Assembly: GCA_002293275.1 (NCBI GenBank)
Contig: DBCX01000060.1
Coordinates: 5,853-36,992, forward strand
Length of the DNA stretch: 31,140 nucleotides
Source of the DNA: Cyanobacteria bacterium UBA947
GTDB lineage: Bacteria > Cyanobacteriota > Vampirovibrionia > Gastranaerophilales > Gastranaerophilaceae
Direction of reading: 5' to 3'
In this document: one piece after another, positions 21,328 to 28,921 of the stretch
How the letters are laid out: every line of letters begins with the position of its first letter
Position numbering within the stretch: the first letter of the stretch is position 1
Notes under the pieces: generated by a model
Told to the model about the DNA's origin: nothing
The model's database searches: none
Seen by the model: the letters and a program-made list of their open reading frames with translations, nothing else
Program-made: the position numbers and the translations under genes

Positions 21328-22127
21328 AGTCTTGAATTCTCCTTTGTTCTTGTGCAAGCGCAGGTGTTTTCACCCGCGTGGATTTTTTCTATCATTTTGA
21401 AAAGCAGCTCTTTCAAATTGGAAAGGTTTTGGTTGAAAACCTCAATAACCGCGTCGTGCGAAACAGGCTCCGAGCCGCTGACGAGCCCCGCGTCGTAGTC
21501 GGTGATAAGCGAAATATTCACAGGACACATATCCATCTCTTTGACCAGATACCCTTCCGGGAATGCGGACATGTTGATAACCTGCCAGCCCTGTGCGGTG
21601 AAAAACTTTGATTCGGCCTTGGTTGAAAAGCGCGGGCCATTGATTACAACGACGGTGCCTTCTTTGTGGACGGTTATCCCGAGTTCCTTTGCTGTTTCAA
21701 CCGCAAGGCTGCGCAGCTCGGCGCAATACGGGTCGGCCGCGGACGGGTGGGTCACAATCGGGCCTTCAAAAAAGGTTGATTTGCGTCCGTCTGTCCAGTC
21801 AACAAACTGGTCGCAGATAACAAAATCACCGGGCTTAACGTTTTTTTGCAGGCTGCCTGCAGCGCACGGCGAGAACACCCGCTGTACACCAATTGATTTC
21901 ATCGCCCAGACGTTTGCGCGGTAGTTAATCAAGTGCGGCAAAATAGAATGGTTTCTGTTGTGGCGCGGCATAAAAGCTACGCGGTGCGCGCCGATTGTAC
22001 CTATCAGCAGGTTGTCGCTGGGCATCCCGTAAGGTGTTTCAATCGCCACTTCCTCAATATTATCAAGGAATTTATAGAACCCCGAACCGCCAAATACACC
22101 AATCGTTGCAAGATTTTTATTTCCCAT
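21324..22127 (-). CDS. mtnP: S-methyl-5'-thioadenosine phosphorylase
   Basis: It splits 5'-methylthioadenosine with phosphate to adenine and 5-methylthioribose-1-phosphate, salvaging methionine and adenine. The 267-aa sequence shows IGVFGGSGFYKF, FMPRHNRNHSILPHLINYRANVWAMK, VFSPCAAGSL, PGDFVICDQFVDWT, INGPRFSTKAESKFF, QVINMSAFPEGYLVKEMDMC and LITDYDAG. The TDYD aspartates are those that select 6-aminopurines (adenine) over 6-oxopurines in this family. It overlaps rpe by 11 bp. It also has its own promoter: TGCTATAAT in the 3' end of rpe, with GAGGAGG before the ATG. Confidence 0.93.
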   Translation of the reverse strand: MGNKNLATIGVFGGSGFYKFLDNIEEVAIETPYGMPSDNLLIGTIGAHRVAFMPRHNRNHSILPHLINYRANVWAMKSIGVQRVFSPCAAGSLQKNVKPGDFVICDQFVDWTDGRKSTFFEGPIVTHPSAADPYCAELRSLAVETAKELGITVHKEGTVVVINGPRFSTKAESKFFTAQGWQVINMSAFPEGYLVKEMDMCPVNISLITDYDAGLVSGSEPVSHDAVIEVFNQNLSNLKELLFKMIEKIHAGENTCACTRTKENSRL

Positions 22128-22758
22128 TTTGCCCTCCTCGCAGACTCATTATAGCACGAACAAAATCGTCTGACTTAAAAATATAATTGCCGGCGACAAG
22201 CGATGTTGCGCCAAGGTCAGCGCAGATTTTGCCGGTCTGTTCGTTTATCCCGCCGTCAACCTGAATAATAGTGCCTTTTGGTGCGTTTCTCTTCACCGTC
22301 GTAATTTTTTCCGCGCATTCCGGCATGAAGGCTTGCCCGCCAAACCCCGGCTCAACCGTCATAATCAAAATCAAATTGGGTGTGAGCCCTTTTAGCACTT
22401 CGGGTGGTGTTTTCGGTTTAATTGAAACCCCTGCATGACCGCCAAGCAGCCGGATTTTTTGAATCAAGGCCTCCGGGTCGGCTACTGCCTCGTAGTGAAA
22501 AGTTATAATATCCGCGCCGGCGTCCAGGAACGCCTCAACGTAGTTTTCGGGGTTTTCTATCATCAGATGCACATCAAGCGGCACGCTTGCGGCTTTTTTA
22601 ATTGATTTGACAACAGGCACGCCGATTGTGATGTTCGGGACAAAATGTCCGTCCATAACGTCTATGTGGAGCCAGTCTGCGCCGGCTTGTTCAACGCGTT
22701 TTATGTCGCGCTCCAGATTGGCAAAATCCGCTGATAACAAAGACGGTGCAACTATCAT
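22117..22758 (-). CDS. rpe: Ribulose-phosphate 3-epimerase
   Basis: It interconverts ribulose-5-phosphate and xylulose-5-phosphate in the pentose phosphate pathway, on a TIM barrel. The start at 22758 gives MIVAPSLLSADFANLERD, the canonical N-terminus. AGGGG lies 5 nt upstream and ATGA overlaps the rnc stop; an ATG at 22773 is unnecessary. Other motifs are WLHIDVMDGHFVPNITIG, DVHLMIENPENYV, ADIITFHYEA, MTVEPGFGGQAFMPE and IIQVDGGINEQT. The 213-aa length is normal. Confidence 0.96.
   Translation of the reverse strand: MIVAPSLLSADFANLERDIKRVEQAGADWLHIDVMDGHFVPNITIGVPVVKSIKKAASVPLDVHLMIENPENYVEAFLDAGADIITFHYEAVADPEALIQKIRLLGGHAGVSIKPKTPPEVLKGLTPNLILIMTVEPGFGGQAFMPECAEKITTVKRNAPKGTIIQVDGGINEQTGKICADLGATSLVAGNYIFKSDDFVRAIMSLRGGQNGK
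22148..22156 (-). promoter_or_regulatory. Extended -10 (TGCTATAAT), internal promoter of mtnP-yggT
   Basis: TG-C-TATAAT on the minus strand lies inside the end of rpe, 20 nt before the mtnP ATG. The GAGGAGG Shine-Dalgarno lies between them, so this transcript has a short leader. Confidence 0.6.
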
Positions 22759-23378
22759 ATCAACCCCTCGCATGCCGCGGCTGCGGCGTTTTGTTCGGCC
22801 TCTTTTTTGGTGCGCCCGGTTCCGCGCGCAAGCGGTTTGTCATTGTAACAGACCTCAACCGTAAACATCTTCTCGTGTGCGGGTCCTGCTTCTTCAACAA
22901 CTTTGTAAACCGGCAGTTCCTTGTTCAGCCCTTGCGTGTACTCTTGCAAAACGGCTTTGGCGTTGTATTTTTGGAAGTTTTTGTCAACATCGTCAAAATA
23001 CGGAGTGAAAAGTTTCTCCAAAACAATGTAAAGCTCATCGGTTTTGCCGTCCAGATAATACGCGCCCAAAACCGCCTCAAACGCGCACGCCAGAATAGAT
23101 TGGGTGCCGCGCAGGTGCGCGTCGCATTCAATATCAAGGTCCAGCTCTGCGGCGATTTCGCTAAGTATCTGGTCAGATACAACGATGGAGCGGATTTTGG
23201 TCAAATCACCCTCGCGGTAGTCCGGGTACTTTTTGTATAAAATATCCGATATAATCAGTTTCAAGACCGCATCACCAAGGAATTCCAGCCGTTCATAATT
23301 CTCACCGCCGGCAGACGGATGATGCAGTGCCTGCCGCAAAAGCGCTTTGTTATTAATTTCTATCCCCAGTCCGTTCAT
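22755..23378 (-). CDS. rnc: Ribonuclease III
   Basis: RNase III cuts double-stranded RNA, including rRNA precursors. The 207-aa sequence has the catalytic signature NYERLEFLGDAVLKLI, a second metal-site region AFEAVLGAYYLDG, and a C-terminal double-stranded RNA-binding domain (ALLQE-like AVLQEYTQGLNKELPVYKVV, FTVEVCYNDKPLARGTGRTKKEAEQNAAAAA). It is about 15-20 residues shorter than many family members, mostly at the N-terminus. It follows cdsA by 33 bp and overlaps rpe by 4 bp. Confidence 0.95.
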   Translation of the reverse strand: MNGLGIEINNKALLRQALHHPSAGGENYERLEFLGDAVLKLIISDILYKKYPDYREGDLTKIRSIVVSDQILSEIAAELDLDIECDAHLRGTQSILACAFEAVLGAYYLDGKTDELYIVLEKLFTPYFDDVDKNFQKYNAKAVLQEYTQGLNKELPVYKVVEEAGPAHEKMFTVEVCYNDKPLARGTGRTKKEAEQNAAAAACEGLI

Positions 23379-23411
23379 TCTCTTTTTTGCCCTCGTTGCC
23401 CCCGTTTACCC

Positions 23412-24224
23412 CTAAAATATGAAGAATTTACAGTAATAAAACATCAAAGGGATGGTGAACGCGAAACTGTCAACCCTGTCCAGAACGCCGCCGTGACCGG
23501 GCAGGCTGTCGCCTGAGTCTTTGACACCCGCATCGCGCTTGATAAGTGATTCGGCAAGGTCGCCAAACTGCGCTGCTGTCGTGCAAAGCAGCCCGATTGC
23601 AAGACAGTGCACCCATCCGAGCTCCAAAAAACTGCCAACGATAAACGCACCGGCCAGTGCGAACAAACTGCCGCCAATTGACCCTTCCACCGTTTTGTTC
23701 GGGCTGATAACAGGTGCCAGCTTACGTTTACCGAAATTCTTGCCGATATAATATGCGCCAATATCAGTCAACAAAACGATTGTAAACATCATCACAACAA
23801 ACCCGAGCCCGTCGGTGTAGATGTTTGAACTTAAATTCCGCAAAAAAATCAGGTGGAACGGGAACCAGCCCGCATAAATGAACCCGAGAATTGTTGTGGC
23901 AACGTTTGCGATATAGGGCTGCCTGCCAAAAAACAGTATCCACAAGAACGCAACGATTGTACACAGGGTCATTCCGGCAGCGAGCAAATCCATACGTGAG
24001 CAATACGCAATCGCGGCAAGCACGGTTTCGGCTGCGATCATAACGCGCAGGCTCGGGTAAAACCCTTTGTTTTGAAGGATTTTGGCGTACTCGGTGGTGC
24101 TGGCATAAATTATGACAAGCGTCAGCACCAAAAGCCACAGCCCGCCGTACATTATGCACAGCAAAGCCGCAGTACCGATAACCAGCCCTGTAAGCAGCCT
24201 TGTTACGTTGTTGTTTAAAATCAT
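23412..24224 (-). CDS. cdsA: Phosphatidate cytidylyltransferase
   Basis: It makes CDP-diacylglycerol from phosphatidic acid and CTP, the branch point of phospholipid synthesis, in the cytoplasmic membrane. The 270-aa protein is highly hydrophobic with about eight membrane segments. It carries the family signature SLIKRDAGVKDSGDSLPGHGGVLDRVDSF near the C-terminus, plus ISPNKTVEGSIGG. Its start overlaps the frr stop by 4 bp (ATGA). uppS, which lies between frr and cdsA in many bacteria, is missing here. Confidence 0.95.
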   Translation of the reverse strand: MILNNNVTRLLTGLVIGTAALLCIMYGGLWLLVLTLVIIYASTTEYAKILQNKGFYPSLRVMIAAETVLAAIAYCSRMDLLAAGMTLCTIVAFLWILFFGRQPYIANVATTILGFIYAGWFPFHLIFLRNLSSNIYTDGLGFVVMMFTIVLLTDIGAYYIGKNFGKRKLAPVISPNKTVEGSIGGSLFALAGAFIVGSFLELGWVHCLAIGLLCTTAAQFGDLAESLIKRDAGVKDSGDSLPGHGGVLDRVDSFAFTIPLMFYYCKFFIF

Positions 24225-24787
24225 ACCGTTAACACTTCTTTTTCTTTTTCGCCCACGGTGCTGTCCACGGACGCAGTGTATTTGTCGGTCAGTTTCTGGA
24301 TTTTGTCCTGATTATCTTTTACAATATCCTCGGGCAGATTTTCGGATTTTTCAAGCTTTTTAAGTTCGTCTGACATGTCGCGGCGAACGTTACGGACAGC
24401 GACTTTCGCTTCCTCGCCGAGTTTTTTAACCTCTTTTGCAATCTCTTTGCGGCGCTCCTCGGTCAGCGGCGGGAACGCAAGCCGCAGGACAATCCCGTCA
24501 CTGTTTGGTGTGATGCCGATTTCGGCCTTTATGATTGCTTTTTCAATTTCTTTCAAAATGGATTTGTCGTAGGGCGAAATCACAAGCGTTGTGCCGTCTT
24601 GCACGGTAACCTGCGACATTTGGCGCAGCGCCGTTGGTGTACCGTAGTAATCCACCATCACTTTGTCCAAAATCATCGGGTTCGCGCGGCCGGAACGGAT
24701 TGACCCAAACTCTTTTTTAAGCTGGTTTATTGCCTTTTCCATTTTTTCTTCGCCGTTTAAAAACAATTCATCTAAAAGTTCACTCAT
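24221..24787 (-). CDS. frr: Ribosome recycling factor
   Basis: With EF-G it splits post-termination ribosomes. The 188-aa length and sequence are typical: EKAINQLKKEFGSIRSGRANPMILDKVMVDYYG, TALRQMSQVTVQDGTTLVISPYDKSILKEIEKAI, LGITPNSDGIVLRLAFPPLTEERRKEI and KIQKLTDKY. The Shine-Dalgarno GGAGGAT lies within the last codons of pyrH, two bases before frr begins, so the two are tightly linked. Confidence 0.97.
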   Translation of the reverse strand: MSELLDELFLNGEEKMEKAINQLKKEFGSIRSGRANPMILDKVMVDYYGTPTALRQMSQVTVQDGTTLVISPYDKSILKEIEKAIIKAEIGITPNSDGIVLRLAFPPLTEERRKEIAKEVKKLGEEAKVAVRNVRRDMSDELKKLEKSENLPEDIVKDNQDKIQKLTDKYTASVDSTVGEKEKEVLTV

Positions 24788-24789
24788 TT

Positions 24790-25509
24790 CTATCCTCCAA
24801 TATAAGTCCCTATATTTTTACCGTTCAGTATCTTGCAAACCCCGCCGGGCGCGTCAAAGTCAAACACCACAATCGGGATATCGTTTTGTTTGCACAGCGC
24901 GACCGCGGATGTGTCCATAATTTTCAGACTGTTTTTTATAATATCGTCATACGAAACATTTTCAAGCTTTTTGGCGTCGGGATTGGTTTTTGGGTCATCG
25001 GTGTAGACGCCGTCCACGCCGTTTTTTGCCATGAGCATTGCGTCCGCGCCGATCTCGGATGCTCTAAGCGCAGATGCCGTATCGGTTGTAAAAAACGGGT
25101 TGCCCGTACCGGCTGCAAAGATTACCACACGGCCTTTTTCAAGGTGGCGGATTGCGCGGTGGCGAACGTAAGGTTCTGCTATTTGGTTCATTGTAATTGC
25201 TGTCTGGACGCGTGTCGGGATACCCATTTGGTTCAGCGCGGATTGTAGCGCAATCGCGTTCATAACGGTCGCGAGCATGCCCACGTAATCCCCTGACGCC
25301 TGATCCATCCCGAGTTTCTCGCTGTTTTTCATCCCGCGGAAAATATTACCGCCGCCGACAACAACGGCTATCTCAGCGCCCGCAAGCCGCGCATCACTGA
25401 TTTCTTTGGCGATTTTGTTCACGGGTTTTTGGTCGATGCCAAACTGAAGCTCACCCATCAACGCTTCCCCGCTTATCTTCAACAGAATCCGTTTATACTT
25501 CAAGTCCAT
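24790..25509 (-). CDS. pyrH: UMP kinase
   Basis: It phosphorylates UMP to UDP in pyrimidine nucleotide synthesis; the bacterial enzyme is a hexamer of the amino-acid-kinase fold. Motifs are RILLKISGEALMG, IAVVVGGGNIFRG, RVQTAITMNQIAEPYVRHRAIRHLEKGRVVIFAAGTGNPFFTTDTASALRA and NGVDGVYTDDPK. The length of 239 aa is normal. It is the first gene of the operon pyrH-frr-cdsA-rnc-rpe-mtnP-yggT. An extended -10 ends 6 nt before the ATG. Confidence 0.97.
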   Translation of the reverse strand: MDLKYKRILLKISGEALMGELQFGIDQKPVNKIAKEISDARLAGAEIAVVVGGGNIFRGMKNSEKLGMDQASGDYVGMLATVMNAIALQSALNQMGIPTRVQTAITMNQIAEPYVRHRAIRHLEKGRVVIFAAGTGNPFFTTDTASALRASEIGADAMLMAKNGVDGVYTDDPKTNPDAKKLENVSYDDIIKNSLKIMDTSAVALCKQNDIPIVVFDFDAPGGVCKILNGKNIGTYIGG

Positions 25510-25515
25510 GCCCTC

Positions 25516-25524
25516 ATTCTAACA
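25516..25524 (-). promoter_or_regulatory. Extended -10 (TGTTAGAAT), promoter of pyrH operon
   Basis: TG-T-TAGAAT on the minus strand ends 6 nt before ATG 25509. GAGGGC fills the spacer and could also act as a Shine-Dalgarno, though it abuts the ATG. Confidence 0.65.
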
Positions 25525-25539
25525 TAAAATCAAATTTTG

Positions 25540-25548
25540 TGATAGGAT
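25540..25548 (+). promoter_or_regulatory. Extended -10 (TGATAGGAT), promoter of GH13 gene
   Basis: TG-A-TAGGAT ends 6 nt before ATG 25555. It lies only 15-24 bp from the divergent pyrH -10, so each -35 zone falls on the other promoter's -10. Confidence 0.65.
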
Positions 25549-25554
25549 ATTAAC

Positions 25555-27063
25555 ATGAAAAAACTCTTAATCAGTTTATTTTTGGTGTTTTTTGGCACGG
25601 CCGTGTATGCGGACGGATTTATTAACGATTTGAGGAAGCTTTTTGCGGGCAACGGTGCGGTGATTTATGCGGTGAATATGCGCACATTCGGTGCGGTTGA
25701 TGCGGACAAAAACGGCATAATTGACCTGGGCGAAGCAGAAGAAAGCGGAAATTTTCTCAACGCAATCTCGCGGCTGGACGAGCTAAAAGCGCAAGGGGTC
25801 AACACTTTGCACCTTTTGCCGGTGACACCTGTCGGCAAAACAAAGGCGCTCGGGACGGCCGGGTCTTTGTACGCGGCATCGGCTTTTAATACGCTGAATC
25901 CGCAGCTTGCAAGCGACAAAACCGTTTTGTCCGTTGAAACTCAGGCAAAAAAATTCTTTGATGAGGCGCACGCCAGAGGGTTTCGCATAATTGTTGATTT
26001 GCCTTCGTGCGGCGCCTATGACCTTTATTTGAAGCGGCCGGAGCTTTTTGTGAAAGACAAATCCGGACAACCCGTTGTGCCGAGCGATTGGACGGACGTC
26101 AGGCTGCTAAACGCAGGCACAGAGGCGGTTTACAACAAGGATGTTTATAACCTGTACAAGGCGTTTGTCGATTATATGATTAACCTCGGTGCGGACGGGA
26201 TACGGGCGGATGCTGCATCAACCAAGCCAGCGTCGTTTTGGAAGGATTTGATTGCATACTCGCACAGGCGCGACCCGCAGTTTTTGTGGCTGGCAGAGGC
26301 CTCCGAGCTTTGGACAAAGCCGGTTGCCCAGCAGGCCGTGTTTACACCGGCGGGCAAACTTTTTGATGCAGGGTTTGACGGGTATTACGGGAGCTTTTTT
26401 ACGCTGAAAGACTGGAAAACAGGCAAAGAGCTGACGGCAGCCGTTGCGCGCAGCAAAGGCAGGGGCGTTATCGGAAGTTTTGCCACGCACGATGAGCCAA
26501 GCCCAATCATAACAGGCGGTGAGCGGTTCAGCGAGATGATTATCTGGCTCAATGCCACGCTGCCTGTGAATTCCTACTTTGTTGACGGCTTTTCCACAGG
26601 TGATACCTATGTTTACTCCTATGCCAACCAAAAGGCGCGCAAAACCTTCACCGACGACCAGTATTATTTTGTACACCGCGGCAAGCTTGATATATTCAAC
26701 TTTTCAAGAAAACCCGGCGGCTATAATTTGCAGCTGCAGCGTCAGTTTGAGTTTGCAAACAGGTTCAAGTCCGATATCGCATCCGTGCTGGCAAGCGGGC
26801 AGTACACCACTTTGAGCGCCGCTGCGCCAAGTGTATTTGCCTATATGTTAAGCCATGAAACAATGAGTGTGGTGGTTTACGGGAATTTAGACCGCAAAAA
26901 TCCGGTTGAAACAGGTATCCGCGTGCCAAAGATTAATCAAGACAGCACGGTAATGCCTATAAAAATCATCGCGGTTCCGATTGCAGGCAGCGGAAAACTA
27001 AACGTCAAACTTGAACCCGGCGAGATTCAGGTGCTTGTTGTCGGCGGCGCCGATGCTAAATAA
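25555..27063 (+). CDS. Secreted GH13 (alpha-amylase family) enzyme
   Basis: The 502-aa protein has a signal peptide (KKLLISLFLVFFGTAVYAD) and an alpha-amylase (beta/alpha)8 barrel. The three catalytic acids are identifiable: nucleophile D219 in GIRADAAS, acid/base E248 in WLAEASE and D313 in FATHDE. Region I is unusual: the common DVVxNH reads VDLPSCGAYD, so its His is missing. Just after the first strand, residues 49-60 form a perfect 12-residue EF-hand-type loop (DADKNGIIDLGE), probably binding calcium. The C-terminal about 110 residues are beta-rich. It should act on alpha-glucans outside the cytoplasm; exact specificity cannot be read. It is a single-gene unit, divergent from pyrH. Confidence 0.92.
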   Translation: MKKLLISLFLVFFGTAVYADGFINDLRKLFAGNGAVIYAVNMRTFGAVDADKNGIIDLGEAEESGNFLNAISRLDELKAQGVNTLHLLPVTPVGKTKALGTAGSLYAASAFNTLNPQLASDKTVLSVETQAKKFFDEAHARGFRIIVDLPSCGAYDLYLKRPELFVKDKSGQPVVPSDWTDVRLLNAGTEAVYNKDVYNLYKAFVDYMINLGADGIRADAASTKPASFWKDLIAYSHRRDPQFLWLAEASELWTKPVAQQAVFTPAGKLFDAGFDGYYGSFFTLKDWKTGKELTAAVARSKGRGVIGSFATHDEPSPIITGGERFSEMIIWLNATLPVNSYFVDGFSTGDTYVYSYANQKARKTFTDDQYYFVHRGKLDIFNFSRKPGGYNLQLQRQFEFANRFKSDIASVLASGQYTTLSAAAPSVFAYMLSHETMSVVVYGNLDRKNPVETGIRVPKINQDSTVMPIKIIAVPIAGSGKLNVKLEPGEIQVLVVGGADAK

Positions 27064-27068
27064 GGCGA

Positions 27069-27518
27069 TTATTGATTTTGTATGTCGTAACTCTGTTGTG
27101 CTTGTTGCGCGTTCACGCGGGCAACATCGGGATTCTGTGCACAGCCATCCAATTCTTTAGCTATTTCCAAGGCTTTGTCCAGTGCTTCATCATCAAAAAC
27201 AACACAGCCCCCACCAAGAATAGCTTCATCCAGAAAGTCCATAAATTCCTGCCCGGCAGTATCTACAAATTTCAGCCGATTGTTATCAAGTGGCCAAGAT
27301 TTATCTAATACCATATGCACAGATGGACTTTTTGCTATTATGGCAAGTTTATCTTTTGACATTTCTGTGATGGGGTAACCTAGTTCTTCAAAACGTCTTA
27401 TAGTCACTTTGGCGGCTTTAGTTTGATAGTTACCGCTATCGAGCACCTTCTGCGCTTCTTTTGAAATACCGCGGAAGCTTGTGTGCGTGTTGTACGCTCC
27501 GATGCTTGAAATTCTCAT
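27069..27518 (-). CDS. Hypothetical protein with N-terminal SFRG motif (149 aa)
   Basis: I know no family. It opens MRISSIGAYNTHTSFRGISKEAQ; the SFRG piece parallels TFQG in the solenoid protein at 18539-19330. The rest is a small alpha/beta protein with KVTIRRFEELGYPITEM, LAIIAKSPSVHMVLDKSWPL, FMDFLDEAILGGGCVVFDDEALDKALEIAKELD and a Gln-rich tail. There is no signal peptide or membrane helix. AAGGAG lies 8 nt before the ATG, so this mRNA has a leader. The 36-bp element at 27569-27604 and a TTATAT -10 candidate lie upstream, in the same layout as for the solenoid gene. Confidence 0.72.
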   Translation of the reverse strand: MRISSIGAYNTHTSFRGISKEAQKVLDSGNYQTKAAKVTIRRFEELGYPITEMSKDKLAIIAKSPSVHMVLDKSWPLDNNRLKFVDTAGQEFMDFLDEAILGGGCVVFDDEALDKALEIAKELDGCAQNPDVARVNAQQAQQSYDIQNQ

Positions 27519-27568
27519 AAATTATCTCCTTTTTGTAACATAACAATTTTGCTCATATAAGGCGCGTG

Positions 27569-27604
27569 AAAAATAAAATTTGTCAGCGGGCAAAATTTCG
27601 TTTA
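27569..27604 (-). promoter_or_regulatory. 36-bp shared upstream element, copy 2
   Basis: It has the same AAAAATAAAATTTG block, AG at the same offset, and TTCGTTTA at the same distance as the copy at 19349-19384. A TTATAT hexamer (minus strand, 27555-27560) lies 8 nt downstream, against 6 nt for TTTAAT in copy 1. Confidence 0.6.
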
Positions 27605-27633
27605 CATTTGTTAATATTGCATGGCAGTGTCAG

Positions 27634-28086
27634 TTACCTGTAAGTCGATGCCTGGATTGCTTTTATGGCAAACTTTTGACCGTCGGTGTTATCGTCGGGG
27701 ACTCCCATTTTGCCGTCTGCGCGGATGTTGATTGTAAACGATGCCTCGCCGCCGTTTACCGTCACATTGAGCACCGTTGGCGATTCAAACTCCCAGGCGG
27801 TACCGTCTGCTGTCTGGAACTTGGTGGCACTTTCGCTTGATGCGATATTGAGTTTGTCTTGAAAGCGCTGCGGAAACTCGGCGCCAAAATCTGTCCCCGG
27901 CGGATAAAGCGGGCTGTTAATCAGCTCTTCCACAACAGTTTCCGCCTGATAGTAGGCTCTTTTTATCATAAGCATGTTGTTGTCCGGTTTAAGGCTGCTC
28001 AAAACCGGATAAGCCGCCGCCGCGATTATTCCGAACACAATCAGCGCGACCGCAACTTCTGCTATTGTGAAAGCTCTCTTTTTCAT
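27634..28086 (-). CDS. Type IV prepilin-like (pseudopilin) protein
   Basis: It starts MKKRAFTIAEVAVALIVFGIIAAAAYPVLSS: a short basic leader, a cleavage site A|FTIAEV with Glu at +5, then the hydrophobic N-terminal helix of class III signal proteins. Ala rather than Gly precedes the cut. The 150-aa length and the small globular C-terminal domain (GTAWEFESPTVLNVTVNGGEASFTINIRADGKMG) fit a pseudopilin. It would be processed by a PilD peptidase and assembled by a pilus or secretion ATPase; neither gene is adjacent. ATG 28086 is chosen because a perfect TGGTATAAT lies just upstream. An in-frame ATG at 28104 would be inside the promoter and lengthen the leader. Confidence 0.88.
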   Translation of the reverse strand: MKKRAFTIAEVAVALIVFGIIAAAAYPVLSSLKPDNNMLMIKRAYYQAETVVEELINSPLYPPGTDFGAEFPQRFQDKLNIASSESATKFQTADGTAWEFESPTVLNVTVNGGEASFTINIRADGKMGVPDDNTDGQKFAIKAIQASTYR

Positions 28087-28092
28087 AAAAAT

Positions 28093-28101
28093 ATTATACC
28101 A
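28093..28101 (-). promoter_or_regulatory. Extended -10 (TGGTATAAT), leaderless-type promoter of prepilin
   Basis: The consensus TG-G-TATAAT on the minus strand ends 6 nt before ATG 28086, with only ATTTTT between, so no ribosome binding site exists. Confidence 0.78.
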
Positions 28102-28105
28102 CATT

Positions 28106-28906
28106 TCATTCTTTTACTCCGCCTTGAAGAATGTCCGAGATAAAATATTTTTTGCCGAGCAGAAAAACGCCGATGACAGGGATGACGCAGATTACAGAGC
28201 ACGCCAAAAGCTCGCCCCAGAGCGTGAGTTCGCGAAAGCTCCCCTTGTAAATCGCAAGCCCCACAGGCAGCGTGCGCATCGCATCGTCGTTAGTGATAAT
28301 CAGCGGCCACAAAAAACTGTTCCACGTTGACACAAACGTAAAAATTGCCAGCGTCGCGCAGGCAGGCAGCGCAAGCGGCAGCGCGATTTTGCAAAACGTC
28401 TGGAACCTTGTGCACCCGTCAATTCGCGCGGAATCTTCAAGCTCTTTGGGCAGCGACAAAAAATACTGCCGCATTAAAAACACCCCGAACCCGCCGAAGA
28501 ACGAGGGCAAAATCAGCGCGGAATATGTGTTCACCAAATGCATCTCGCGCATCAGAAAAAACAACGGGATTATGTTGACCTGCGGCGGGACAAGCATTGT
28601 GATTAAGATTAGCAAAAACAGCGGGGTTTTCCATTTGAACTCAAGCCGCGCAAACGCGTACCCCGCAAGCGATGCGATAAACACCTGACCTGCTGTTGCA
28701 ACGGAGGCCACAAACAGGCTGTTTAAAAAATATCTGGCCACAGGCAGCTGGGCAAATACGTTCTTGTAGTTTTCAAATGTAAAAGAGTGTTTCCCTAAAA
28801 ATATATCGGCCGTCGGCACAAACGAGAGCCAAACCATCGCCGCAAAGGGCAAAAGCATGCTTGCTACAAGCACAATTAGTGTCAAATAACCGAAAAATCT
28901 TCTCAC
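28106..28906 (-). CDS. ABC sugar transporter permease, MalG/UgpE type
   Basis: This is the inner-membrane permease of a carbohydrate importer (CUT1 family). The 266-aa protein has six membrane segments, a periplasmic loop after the first (VPTADIFLGKHSFTFENYKNVF), and the EAA loop that contacts the ATPase: LEDSARIDGCTRFQTFCKIALPLALPA. Such permeases normally pair with a MalF-type partner, a binding protein and an ATPase; none is in this window. The start is GTG 28906, with TGATATAAT 6 nt upstream. The gene just before it is a 40-residue membrane ORF rather than a second permease. Confidence 0.92.
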   Translation of the reverse strand: MRRFFGYLTLIVLVASMLLPFAAMVWLSFVPTADIFLGKHSFTFENYKNVFAQLPVARYFLNSLFVASVATAGQVFIASLAGYAFARLEFKWKTPLFLLILITMLVPPQVNIIPLFFLMREMHLVNTYSALILPSFFGGFGVFLMRQYFLSLPKELEDSARIDGCTRFQTFCKIALPLALPACATLAIFTFVSTWNSFLWPLIITNDDAMRTLPVGLAIYKGSFRELTLWGELLACSVICVIPVIGVFLLGKKYFISDILQGGVKE

Positions 28907-28912
28907 GTGATT

Positions 28913-28921
28913 ATTATATCA
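28913..28921 (-). promoter_or_regulatory. Extended -10 (TGATATAAT), leaderless-type promoter of ABC permease
   Basis: TG-A-TATAAT on the minus strand ends 6 nt before GTG 28906 and overlaps the stop of the 40-aa gene. Confidence 0.72.
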
